From positions 703,905,595-703,969,594 of the forward strand of contig NC_056748.1 in assembly GCF_019279795.1 (NCBI RefSeq): DNA of 64,000 nt, in the 5' to 3' direction. Position 1 is the stretch's first letter. Every line of letters starts with the position of its first letter. This document shows positions 34,018 to 44,505 of this stretch, in pieces. The translations under genes and the position numbers were made by a program. A model generated the notes under the pieces. That model was not told the origin of the DNA, ran no database searches, and saw only the letters and a list, made by a program, of their open reading frames with translations. The stretch comes from Protopterus annectens (lineage: Eukaryota > Chordata > Ceratodontiformes > Protopteridae).

Positions 34018-34619
34018 TTATAGATGTTGTGGTGGTAATTTAGTCTTTGGAACATTACCTAAAAAAGGCACTATAGGGGTGGCAACAGCCTTAGCCAGTA
34101 TCTGGAAACTCAGGGGTGACAGATGCAGACCATCTCTTGCAAAGCAACGAGGTCTGTCAATCATGTCATCCCAAGCAGACAGATACTGGATCCCCTTAGA
34201 ATGACACCAGAAATGTAGCCAATTGTTGAAGTCAATCATTTTCTGCATGTACTGCGGTATCATTCTCGGTGACGGTAGGGTGCTGATCAGGGCTAGGGTT
34301 AGACCTGCCTGGGCCACATAATCCAAGAGCTCCTCCATGTCTCTTTTCATGTAGCCCAGGGAGGCACATCTCAGGTCATTCATACTCACATGGACATTGA
34401 CAGAGTCATATTTGTACTTGTTTTGGAGTGACCTGAGTGTGTGTATTATGTGTCGGATTCTGGCACCTGATAGACAGCTGACTGTTACCTTCTCTTCAAT
34501 CAGTCTAGTGAGTGGGACATCAGTGTGCTTTACTATTCAGTCACCTATGATAAGTGTATTGGGCAAGCTGTTTTGCCTTAGGGGCTTAGGTTGAGGGGTA
34601 CACTGTGTAGGTGAGCTAT
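34018..34619 (-). pseudogene. CR1 copy D ORF1, esterase domain with catalytic Ser replaced by a stop
   Basis: Reading from 34619: LPNTLIIGD*IVKHTDVPLT, where copy A has GDS, so TCA has become TGA at the nucleophile. Downstream are VTVSCLSGARI, VHVSMNDLRC (Asn block; Gly-Val changed to Ser-Met) and, in an open frame of 123 codons, CFARDGLHLSPLSF with the Asp-x-x-His pair. The zinc-finger-like N-terminus is missing through 5' truncation. Confidence 0.85.
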
Positions 34620-34796
34620 GTTCATAGGTTCATAGGTAGGTACTAGGCTATAGGCTATTGGCCATAGGGCCAACACAAGCCTAGCCAAAAAGGTACCCTG
34701 GCTTTCGCCACCCAAGAAAATTATTTTCCTGTGCCCCTGTCAAGCAGAACCACAGAAGTGATCCCCGGGGTGAATTTCCTATTACCAATCCAATCA
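34620..34796 (-). mobile_element. Short CR1 3' end flanking copy D
   Basis: A second minus-strand CR1 tail starts directly after the 5' end of copy D: TTCATAGGTTCATAGGTAGG at 34620, followed by the complement of the 3' UTR and the last codons (WIGNRKFTPGITSV). It ends near 34796, where plus-strand CR1 copy C seems to resume. Copy D therefore appears to have integrated into the repeated tail of this smaller copy. Confidence 0.8.
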
Positions 34797-35625
34797 TGTG
34801 TCTTGTGGTTTCTGTTGTATTATGGTGACTGAGTGTGTTTCTGCCTAAGAGTCGACCGAGTGCTCAGGGATCTGGGTGCACACATTGACTGTAGCCTTTC
34901 TTTCGATAACCATGCATGCACCTGGTTAGAAATTCCTTTTATGTTGCGCAGCTTATAAGTAAGAGCATGGAATCTAGGTCCAAAGAGGTCATTATCCCAC
35001 TGTACTCTGCTCTTATCAGACCAATCATAGATTACAGTGCTCCCTTTGTTAGGTACCTAACCAGGCATATGCAGCAACTAGAGAGACCACAGAGGTTCCT
35101 TACAAAAAGAATACAAGACTTAACAAACCTGCCTTATGCAGAGCGCCTTAAAGCCCTTTCCCTCTACTCAATCTCCTGTAGATTGCTGAGGGGTGATCTA
35201 TGCCTGGCTTTCAAGGCATCCACAGACCTCACACTTATGACTCTCCTGCATATTAGTAAGTCAGACAGCACCAAAAATATAAGATCTAGGGACCTGCATT
35301 TTCTCTGTGACTTCAACAAAACATGCTGGAGAGACAGATATATGTCCCAGAGACTGTATCTCCTATGGAACAGACTTCCCATCCATGTGAAGCTGAGTTT
35401 GTCTATTAACCAGTTTAAACACAACCTAGATCAGTGGATGGGGAACAGGAAATTTACTCCAGGAATGGCACCCATGTCCCTTATGGATAGAAGTAGCTTA
35501 TAAATGCCTGTCCCTCACTGTTCTGTTTGGATACAGGACATGGTCATGCATTCACAAAAACTTGGCTAGGCTTAGAAAGGCCCCTGTGTCATTATCCTAG
35601 TAATCTATGAATCTGTTATGAATGT
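34797..35625 (+). pseudogene. CR1 copy C, continuation: C-terminal domain of ORF2 and 3' UTR
   Basis: After RVLRDLGAHIDCSLSFDNH in one frame, a 195-codon open frame (34916-35503) gives the CR1 C-terminal domain: LVRNSFYVAQLISKSMESRS, LIRPIIDYSAPF, LTRHMQQLERPQRFLTKRIQ, WRDRYMSQRLYLLWNRLP, and MGNRKFTPGMAPMSLMDR. The 3' UTR has GGCTAGGCTTAGAAAGGCCC and ends near CTATGAATCTGTTATGAA. It follows colinearly on the part of copy C cut at 30484, so I read it as the same insertion split by copy D. It could instead be an independent copy. Confidence 0.85.
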
Positions 35626-37239
35626 ATTAATATAATAATTATTCTTTCAGATTCATCAGTGGCTGGCTTGTGTTCTGCATAGATGCAGAATTATTTCTTC
35701 CAGATATCGGTAAAGGATAAAAAAATTTACAGTGACTGGATCAAATTTGTAGTAATCTGTACGTCGTTGGTGCATTACTTCATGACAGTAATGAAGTTAC
35801 AGGTCAGGATTACATGGCAAAGTAGCAGATACTTTTCATTTCTGCTTGTGGAGATAGAAAACATTGCTGGAAACTGGCATATTCTGATGCAAAGTCTGCC
35901 TGGAGAGAGTTGTTAATTGACAGGTACTGTTCCATTGTAGAAAGGGAATAAATCATAAATATGGTGCACTGCAAGTATTTATGGCTTCCACACATGCCTA
36001 AGATTAGTAAATCATTTACTGCAGGTACCCCTAAACAAATGTTTAATGCAATAATATAACACATACTACACCTAACGCAGATGTTAGAGAAGTGATGACG
36101 ACTTCCCTCCATCTGTACTGGCTGAAGATCTTTGCAGATCCCTGAATACGATTTGATCTTGTCCAGACTGCATGGAATGTTTTCCATTAAAATTCTTGGA
36201 CCTTAGATGATTGGGTGCAGGTAGAGGACATCCTTGTAATACAGGGTTTGAAGTATTATTAAGGGGGTAGCATAAGAACAGTGATGGAGGGGAGACCTGG
36301 TAAGAACTTTGTGAGGTTATGCACAAGAGTGAGGCATTGTAATACCTTAATGTTTACAGTGGTGGTGACTGTTGTTTATTTAAAATACACCCAGGTTTCT
36401 CAGAGCATGTCAGTGGTGGTTGTAGGGATAGGAGAGGATTCATTAACATCCTAGCAGGTTTCTTCCTCTATTTGGTAATGAGTGTTCATCATAAGGAGGC
36501 AGACAGTTATCAAGGAGGAGAATGAGATAAAACTTGCCAACGGACAGGGAGCTGTGTACAAATTGCATATACCCTAACAGATGTCTGCTGAGGTGAAAGT
36601 GGAAAAAATACCTGCTTGGGCTGTTTTTAATCCCAACTGTTAGCCTTCCTCTTTAAATATCCATCTTGGTCCACCACAGAAAGAGAACTTGTCTGAATGG
36701 TGGGACTGAGATATTCCTTGTCACACAAGGACAGTCAGTTTGCATTTGAATGAAGTGTCAAAAGTTCGGTTCTAGCAACTTCTACTTGTAAGCAAAAGAA
36801 AACAAAAGACACGGGCATCAGAAAAATATGGTCTTTAGTACAGAACCTAAATACCCATGTCAGCATTTGTGAATAAATGTTGGAGAATTTTAGAAGTTTA
36901 GCCTTGTGTATACAGTAGCTAATGATTTAAGGAGTCTGCGTGGCTTCCTGACCATGTTCACACTGATCCAGCATCTGCACATACAAAAGATACACTCCCA
37001 TATGGAATTTTATGGATCTGCCCTTCTACACTTTAATGTGGTTTGCAACCCGCATTTGTGTACCTTTATGTGAGCTGCAATTGCAGTTCTTGTCATTGTT
37101 TCTCCAACTTTTGGAAAAAGGAATCTCGTCTGGCTTTCTCTCGTATTTATGCCTCTTTCCATTACCCTGTAAGCTATAATGAAAATATTACCAGTGTTGT
37201 TCCTTAGTGGGTCCATAGTTCTTTGAAAATTGTGTATTG
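35626..37239. other. No gene recognised
   Basis: A 125-codon minus frame (36187-35810) and others show no recognisable domain. No repeats identified. Confidence 0.5.
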
Positions 37240-37486
37240 CACTGTCTTTAGAGAGACCAGATTGTCAGTTTGCCAACCAGGGGCCCAAACATACAGGATC
37301 TTGTATTCACTAATATGGGAAAGCACTGCACACCCCCTGGTGTAATTTTATATCTAGTAAAGCCGAACCATAAAACAGTCTCCTTTGAAGTAAAATTAAA
37401 ACCCAGAACCTCAGCTAACCCTGCAACTACTCTAAAGCTAACTTCCTACTATTAAATGATAACCTGACAAAATTTCAAGCCCCCCC

Positions 37487-37522
<36 letters not shown>

Positions 37523-38214
37523 GATCACTGCTGCCTATGGAGTACTGTTCATAGAAACTCTATATAAGCATGTTAACAGCTGCAAAGAGGCAGCTGTACC
37601 CACCAGGAATAAAAAAAAAAAACAACACAAAAAAGCTTTGTTTGTGGAATCAAAGCAGTAACAGGCTGTATAATAGAAGGAAAAAATAATGGTACCATTA
37701 CAGGTGCTGCAACCCATCAGGGTAAAAGTGCTCTCATCAAACTAAACAAACAAGTCAGACGACAACTAAAGTCTACTAAATTTAAATTTGAGGTAAATCT
37801 GGCTTCCACAAATAGCACCAGAATTACCCATTCTAAAGACTTAAACCTTGCCTGGGATATAAATAGAATGTGCTAGAGAGACATGTATGTAACACACAGA
37901 CTATCCCTTGTCTGGAACAGGATCCTCATACATGTGAAGCAGAGTTCCTCCCTAAACCATTTCAAGTGTGTGGACAACTGGAAGGAGAATTGGAAATTCA
38001 CACCTGGTATGGCAACTATGCCTCTTATGGGCACAGGTAGCCTGTAAATGGTTCATCTCTCGGGCTACTCATTACAAATGTTTCGTATCTGATATTGAAG
38101 CCCCCGCTTACTCTACCAAGGATACTAGAACTTGTCAGACATTTATGATGCTTCACTAGGCTTAAAAAGGCCCCGGTGATCATTTGCTAGTACATATGTA
38201 TGAACCTATGAACT
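37240..38214 (+). pseudogene. CR1 LINE copy E with the reverse transcriptase core deleted
   Basis: The first part (37265-37450) is endonuclease: RGPNIQDLVFTNMGKHCTPP, then LVKPNHKTVSFEVK, where the Asp-His pair is altered to Asn-His. A linker trace follows at 37735-37800 (LIKLNKQVRRQLKSTKFKFE). The sequence then jumps to the extreme C-terminus (SKDLNLAWDINRMC, MATMPLMGTGSL), and all reverse transcriptase motifs are missing. The tail ends GTATGAACCTATGAAC at 38213. Poly-A tracts at 37490-37517 and 37610-37621 were probably gained later. Confidence 0.82.
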
Positions 38215-40045
38215 TATCAACATCTTTCTCACCTGCAAATGAATTTGCATCACCTTGTTTCTTTCTCATCTATGCACAGTTATTTTTTTTATATTTTCTA
38301 CTTTTCTTTTGTGAATATGAAGCCCAAATATTCATTGAACATCTGCTTTCTGCTTTGGCCCTCTGTACACATCAGTTCTCATCTGCTTGGTCTTAGTAAT
38401 CATCTGTTTCTCTTTTTCCACTCCCTATTATTTAGTCATTGATTTATTGATTAATGGATTGATTGACTGATTTTTTGGGGCTTGCCCACTAATTAGTAAA
38501 TACTTAATTCTTTGTAAGTCTTTGGAGGTCTGTCTGTCCCTTCCTTCTTCATTTATCGTGTTCCTCTTCCAATCTTGCATTTTCAGAATACTGTCCTTAA
38601 CTCCTAAAGTAACAATCTCTGTTTTATAAAGTGCGTTTTACATTTATTTACTTATTTGCTTACTGTTGTGGTTACTTGTTTATTGATTCATTCCCATTAT
38701 CTTGCATGCACCACATTTTACATTTAAAATGACATTTCTTACGTACTTCATCTAACTGTACTCTCAAAGATTGCAGGCACTGCTGTGGAGAGTAAAAAGT
38801 TTTGTTTCAAGATGACTTTAGTTGTCTCATGGGAATATAATTGTGATTGCACTAAACATATTTTACTGTCGTGCTGATGAATTGGTTGGCTCAGTACAAC
38901 TATTTTTTTTTTAAACTCAAATCAGAAAAGCGTATTATTCATCTGAGGAAAGAGTATTATTCATCTGTGGTACAAACAACATTCAAAGACTAGATTGAGG
39001 CATGAGTGAAAAAAAGGAGTTAGAAACCTTATGAAGCAATTCTTCACAGACTACTTTTCTTGGGGTGGAGGTACATGCAAACGAGCTAGGGTCTTTAATC
39101 ACTAGTATTCTTTTCTGAGTAGCATTCTGTCAGATGATCCAGTATGCCAGATGGTTTTGGACTTTTCAGGCTTCCAGATCCTCTGACAAATTTCAGCACT
39201 AACTGCGTGCAACTCCAGTCTCCTCACATGACTGCATCAGCAGCAGGTAAACATGTTTTCTCTAACACTAGACCCGATGTTAGTGATCATAAGGGTGTGG
39301 GGTTTGTGGGATGCAATCTTCTTCCCTTTATTAATACTTTGCAATGAACAAGGAAACAGCAATATTTTTTGTTTCACGTTTCAGTATTTCCTTGTGCTGA
39401 AAGCAGTGCAAGAATCAGGTTGAAACAGAATGTAGTGGATCAAACTGCCCAAACTGTAAGAGGGCCCTTAACAGTTCTGTTTATATCACTCGTTGACAGA
39501 AAAAATGAGAAAAGTGGGCTACAGGCCTTTGCTGCACATCAGACCTGTAAACTGTTTTCCATTCAGAACCTAAAGAATGCATTTCTTTTTTCCTTTCTTC
39601 TAACTGTTCTCCATACTCTGCTTACTACTCAGTATGCTTCAGTAGACAAAGTACATGTGATTTATCCTGCCCTCAGGACATTCCAAATGTCCAACAATGT
39701 TCACTGTTCTGTCTCTGCTTTACTCCCTTTCCTTGTGTTTGCATGTATTTCTCTGGTTCCATGAAGTTTTTCCAAATGTTCTTTGGGGTCGTAATTTTCA
39801 ATGAAACAGGATTAAGACCTGTCCTCACTTATATAACTTACTTTAATGTCAATCAAACTTCTGTGGGGAATACTTTACTGTCTCATGCATTTCGCATCAC
39901 TGCCCAGATATCAATAATGATTTTTATGTGTTTCTTCATTCTTACTTAGACAAACCTGGAGATGGTCACCTCATGGAAATTTTTTGTCATTCAGATGAGA
40001 AGATGTCATCTGGCATCAGGTGGTTACAGGTGCTCACTGGGGTCC
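38215..40045. other. No gene recognised
   Basis: A 131-codon plus-strand frame at 39369-39764 is the longest unexplained one. It has no recognisable domain, no obvious splice context and no homologue I can name. I treat it as chance. Confidence 0.45.
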
Positions 40046-40200
40046 AAGGCGTTCAAGTGGGGATGGGGGTTTGGCATAATTGTTAAGGTGTTTTCCTTAC
40101 AGATACAAGGTGCAGGGTTTAATTCTTACATGAGGTAATTTGCTAGGCTTAAAATGGCCCACAAGGGCAGTTAGCCTAATATTAATCCATGAAATCCATG
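40046..40200 (+). mobile_element. tRNA-headed SINE with CR1-type tail
   Basis: GGTTTGGCATAATTGTTAAG gives the A-box region, GCAGGGTTTAATTCTTACAT the B-box region, and the tail GCTAGGCTTAAAATGGCCCA, CAAGGGCAGTTAGCC matches the CR1 3' end. The terminal 8-bp repeats are degraded (CCATGAAATCCATGAT). Confidence 0.82.
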
Positions 40201-42477
40201 ATCCAAGTGCCCCTGCCTGGTCCCTACTTAAATGTTGAGACTTGTAATAGCAACCCTGAAATATGATAGAAAATACTAAAGACACAGCAGAACAGGAAAT
40301 GTCAAACACTGCTTTTCTTCTTTATAGTTGTTTTTTTAGATGGGGAGAAGCTGTCCCTGTACCCCGATTGGGGGGGGGGGCAACACCACCCACACTGTTA
40401 CATATACCAATTTCAAGATCTCCATACCTCAGCAAAAAAGTGAATATTCTGAGGAATGTCATTCTCAGTCATTCCATCACACTATTCCAGGACTCACAAT
40501 ATTGAGTCTCGGAATTTCAAAAAGTTTCTTGTTTCTCCTACTGTAGGGACACATACTGCAAGGCAGCTTCTCAATATCACATGTAATTTATATCAAATGA
40601 CTCACCCAAGTGCTTGAGTGCATTCAGCAGAAAAGAACACATAGTCATAAACATTATAATAATTTTATTTATTTATTTTGTGCGCTTGTTGAATAGAAAA
40701 GTGAACTGGTCATTTCAGTGCTATTTTAGCCAAGACCTGACCGCATGGACAATATAACAGACAATTTACTGGCATATTCTAGGCAGAAATTGAGACAACC
40801 CAGAAAAAATAATACCTGCAGATTTGGGGAAAACATACCAACTGCATAATGGCAATACCTAGGTGTCAGTTTGGGGCAGCAGGCAGCACTGAATATGTAA
40901 GACTGAAACCTTAAATGTTGCATCACAGTACTTTGAAAGGAAGGGTAGAGGTGTTTTCAGTGTTGGACTGGATTTCTTTTGTTATTTTGCCACACAACAA
41001 ATAGCACCTTCTGTAACCACAAATACTTTCCATTTGCCTGGGTATTAATATGGTTTCCTTCTTCATCAATGAATTGTAGCTAGGATTTATAAAGTTTTTC
41101 TTGAATATTTATTTGCAATGCCACTAATAGGCAAATGCTTGAGTAGATCCTTATTTATAATGGATCCATTTCACAAGATCACAGAATAATTTTGGTTTAT
41201 GTTTCAAAACTAACTGTACCGCACAATTACTGCTACATTCTACACAGAAAGCAGAGAAGTGTCCTGTCACTGGTCACTTTGTATGTAGAACATGTAAATC
41301 TGGAGACCCTCCATGTAGGAACCTCAGGAGCAACTTTTCCACCAGAGAATGAGACTGTTTAGGTGGGCAGGTTATAACGGTCTAACGGTATAAAGTGTAA
41401 CTATGAGTATAAATGTTGAACCTGGCTACATAGATTAATCTTTTCAATGCTGAAGTACTACAAAAAAACAGATTTATTTGTACCCCTGAAAAAGCCAGTT
41501 GTGACTTTATTTACAGTAAAACCTTAGAAAGGGTACCGTGTTCATAAACTGATAAAATGCGTTCAGTTATACAACTTTCTGTAAAGAATTATATTAAGAA
41601 AATTAGACTGCCACTGGTAGTCAAAGACTGGCTTAGATGGTCCTGGAAGACATGAACCCAGAACATTACTCTGAAGTAATTGTTCTGTCCTTTCAGTCAT
41701 TCTCTGCAGAGCATCTAATAGTGCACATTCATCAGCTGGCATCTCAGAGGCTCCAACGGACAGGATGACACTTGGGTAGCTACATTCTAGAACATTAAGC
41801 CTTCCTGCAAGTGCTACAGGATGGCTGGAAATCCTAAACTTAGAAGTCCTTGTACTTTACATATCAGATACTTCTGCACTTTTTTGTTTCTGTTTGTAAA
41901 ATGTTTGAATGCCTTCTGCACCTTTGTTCTCCTCAACTATCTATGGCCACCCCATTATTTGTATATGTGCAGTCTGTGTGTACTTCTTTGAACACCAGGC
42001 CAAATATATCAACATAAATAATTTGAAATTGGAGTTTCTAAAAGAAGCTGCTATATTATGCCACACATTTCTTGTACAATATATTAAGTTGTGTACAGCT
42101 CTAATCATGAATGATCATTTTCAGTCTTAAATATCACCCTGTTCTAATGTTTTTTTTTTACCTGAAATCCTATGTTTATGATTGCATTAACAGCAGTTGG
42201 AAAGTTATCAGAATTATATATGTTATCTTCAGAAGTCAATGCTGTGAGAGTGTTTCAGCATGTTTCAGGATTGCCTTTGATACGAAGAATATCACTAGGC
42301 TTTGGGTTCTACAAGGCACTGTATTCATAATAAGAAAGACATAAAGGTTCATGTTGCCTAAATTGGTAGAACCTCAGTAGATGTTAAAGGATTCCAAGAC
42401 AAGTGTCACTTAAGAGCAGTAGCTATTATATTTAAAATTATATTACAGTTGATACATCAAAAGGACATTTTCAAATA
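40201..42477. other. No gene recognised
   Basis: More than 2 kb with no recognisable gene or mobile element. A G run of 10 stands at 40371-40380. Confidence 0.5.
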
Positions 42478-42620
42478 ACTGGGTAGGATGCCATAATGGT
42501 TAAGGTGTTCACCTTACAAACACAAGGTGCAGGGTTTGATTCTCACATAGGGTAATTGTCTCCCCTTACAAAATAGCCCACAAGAGTAATTAGTCTCGTA
42601 CTAGCCTAGGAACATATATG
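42478..42620 (+). mobile_element. tRNA-headed SINE with CR1-type tail
   Basis: GATGCCATAATGGTTAAGGT, then CAAGGTGCAGGGTTTGATTC with the B box. The tail region is modified (CCCCTTACAAAATAGCCCAC) before AGTCTCGTACTAGCC. It is followed at once by another CR1 end. Confidence 0.8.
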
Positions 42621-42680
42621 TTTGTTATGGCTAGGCTTCTATAGGCCCTAGGGCTGATAGCCTACTACCAACCTTTGATA
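42621..42680 (+). mobile_element. CR1 LINE 3' end fragment
   Basis: ATGGCTAGGCTTCTATAGGC followed by CCTAGGGCTGATAGCCTACT and ACCAACCT, like the tail of the CR1 at 49.2-49.3 kb. About 55 bases of 3' UTR only. Confidence 0.75.
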
Positions 42681-42778
42681 TCACTTATTTTACAAATTAT
42701 TTTATTTATTTTCTTCTTAAAAATGTCATAGCAAAATGATGTTTTGAAATCACAACAATTATCACCTTGCAGTACAAT

Positions 42779-44080
42779 AGGTTCATAGGTGTTTACAAGG
42801 CTAATGACCACAAGGGCTTTTTTAAGCCTAGCCATGCATTCCAAATTTCTGAAAAGTTCTGGTACCTTTAATAAATGTAAGCAGGGGCTTGGGAGATGAA
42901 ACATTTACAAGCAGAGGCCTGCGAGACAAACCATTTACAGGTTTCCTGTGTCCGTTAGAGACATAGGTGCCAAGCCAGGGATGAATTTCCTGTTCCCCAT
43001 CCTGTTGTCCAAGTTGCACTTGAATTGGGTTAGGGGAGGAACTCTGCTTCACTTGGATGAAGAGCCTGTTCCAGAGACAGGGTAGGCTCTGGGATACATA
43101 CCTGTCTCTCCAACAGGTCCTATTTATATCACAGGCAAGGTTTAAGTCTTTAGAATGGGTAACTTTGGTGTTGTTTTACTTACTCCCTGTATAATTTTAG
43201 TAATGAACCTCTGTGGATGTTCTATTTGTTGGATATGTCTGGTTAGGTACGTACCAAAGGGGGCATTGTAGTCAATGATAGGTCTGATGTATGCTGAATA
43301 AAGTGGAACAATGACTTCCTTGGACCTAGATGCCATACCTTTCTTTATATGTTGCCCAGCATAGAATGATTTCCTCACTAATGTATACACGTGTTGGTCA
43401 AAGGCTAGATTATTGTCTATGTGTGTCCGTATGTCCCTGACTACTGAGTCAGTTTTAAGGGTTCATTGTCAATATGATAGTTACAGGGGTGGATGACTTC
43501 CTGAAGGATATTGTTAAGCATTTCTTGGCATTTAATTTTAGTCCATGGCTCGGATACTAATTGTTTGTCTGTGTCAGCCCTTCCTGGAGAACATTCTTGT
43601 CAGTGTGGGAGCCAATGACCGCTCCTAATTTGCAATCATCTACAGATTTAGTCAACCAGAGACTATTGACATTGACCTTGACTTCAGAGAAGCAAACTCC
43701 AAAAAGGAGCAGTCCAAGGACCAGTCCCTGAGTGATTCCACTTGTGACTGGCCTCTTTGTAGAGTTAGATTCCTCATTTCTAACTTCCTGCATCCTGCCT
43801 TTGATCCAGTTGGCTATCCACTGGGTGACATATACATTTGCACCTAACCTCTTGAGTTTGTCAACAATGCCTGAGTGGGGTATTGTGTCAAATGCCTTGG
43901 CCAGGTCAAGGTAGGCAGTGTAAACCATTTTGTCCTCATCCATTGCTTGGTGACCCTCTCAAAGAAGTCCACCAGGATTAGTATCCATGACCTGCCCTTG
44001 ATGAAACCAAACTGGGTTCATTCCAGTGTCTGGAAGTTTACTATATCATTATTGATCATTTCCATAATAATTTTGCAGAA
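42779..44080 (-). pseudogene. CR1 LINE copy F: reverse transcriptase and C-terminus
   Basis: The 3' end is at the left (complement GGCTAGGCTTAAAAAAGCCC ... CACCTATGAACC). Coding traces: motif A AYLDLAKAFDTIPHSGIVDK, WIANWIKGRMQEVRNEESNS, motif B TSGITQGLVLGLLLFGV (PQ changed to TQ), motif C SVDDCKLGAVIGSH (FADD to SVDD), then LVRKSFYAGQHIKKGMASRS and LIRPIIDYNAPFGTY. A shift near the C-terminus changes FKRNLDEW to out-of-frame sequence. It is 5'-truncated just before motif A (near 44080). It belongs to an older, more divergent subfamily than copy A. Confidence 0.88.
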
Positions 44081-44377
44081 GAAAATTAATATTTAAATGT
44101 AAGAGAAAAACTTAAGCTAGCAAAAAAGATTAAATAAAATAAGCCTAACCTCCTCCATCAAATGTATTATTGATTACTTGGGCCTAATTATCTCCAAGGG
44201 GAAATGCAGTCTTTATTCATGTATTATCTAAAGAGATGTACAGGCTGTTGAATTGTCCCTGCATCATACATATTCATTTCTTCATGATTTCCTCCATTTT
44301 GCATACCCTCTTTGTTTTCTTCCTGTTTTTTTTTTTCTATTTCTCCAGCCATGATGCATACAGAAGCTCAAAACGTT

Positions 44378-44505
44378 CATTCGTTTATTTATTTATCCAG
44401 CCTTTGCTGACTGGGCTAGTTCCACTAGGGTAGTGGCGTCTTAGGGGAGACCCAAGCTGGTATTTATACTGCTAGGTGAATTTTGGCCTGACCATTGGGG
44501 AACTT
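44378..44505 (+). repeat. Unidentified interspersed repeat, copy 1
   Basis: TTTGCTGACTGGGCTAGTTC, CACTAGGGTAGTGGCG, GGGAGACC, then ATTTATACTGCTAGGTGAAT and TTTGGCCTGACCATTGGGGA. A second copy in the same orientation lies at 45935-46040. I do not recognise the family. It may be a SINE body or a small DNA transposon. Confidence 0.6.

Larger units (their letters stand above)
30485..34619 (-). mobile_element. CR1 LINE copy D, long copy with three nested insertions
   Basis: The minus-strand CR1 has its 3' end at 30485 (complement: AACGTTGGGCAGCACAATGC ... CCTATGAACCTATGA) and its truncated 5' end inside ORF1 at 34619. Its order is interrupted by a foldback element (31128-31461), a small plus-strand CR1 (31503-31733) and a tRNA-headed SINE (33166-33303). 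Removing these leaves a contiguous CR1 colinear with copy A. It is itself inserted into the tail of a short minus-strand CR1 and, beyond that, into plus-strand copy C. Confidence 0.9.

Noticed and set aside
35810..36187. 125-codon minus-strand frame
   Set aside because: Composition is Ser/Leu/Cys-rich without domain signature and it is isolated from any other coding trace.
39369..39764. 131-codon plus-strand frame
   Set aside because: No domain, no recognisable homologue and no regulatory context; plausible by chance in 64 kb.
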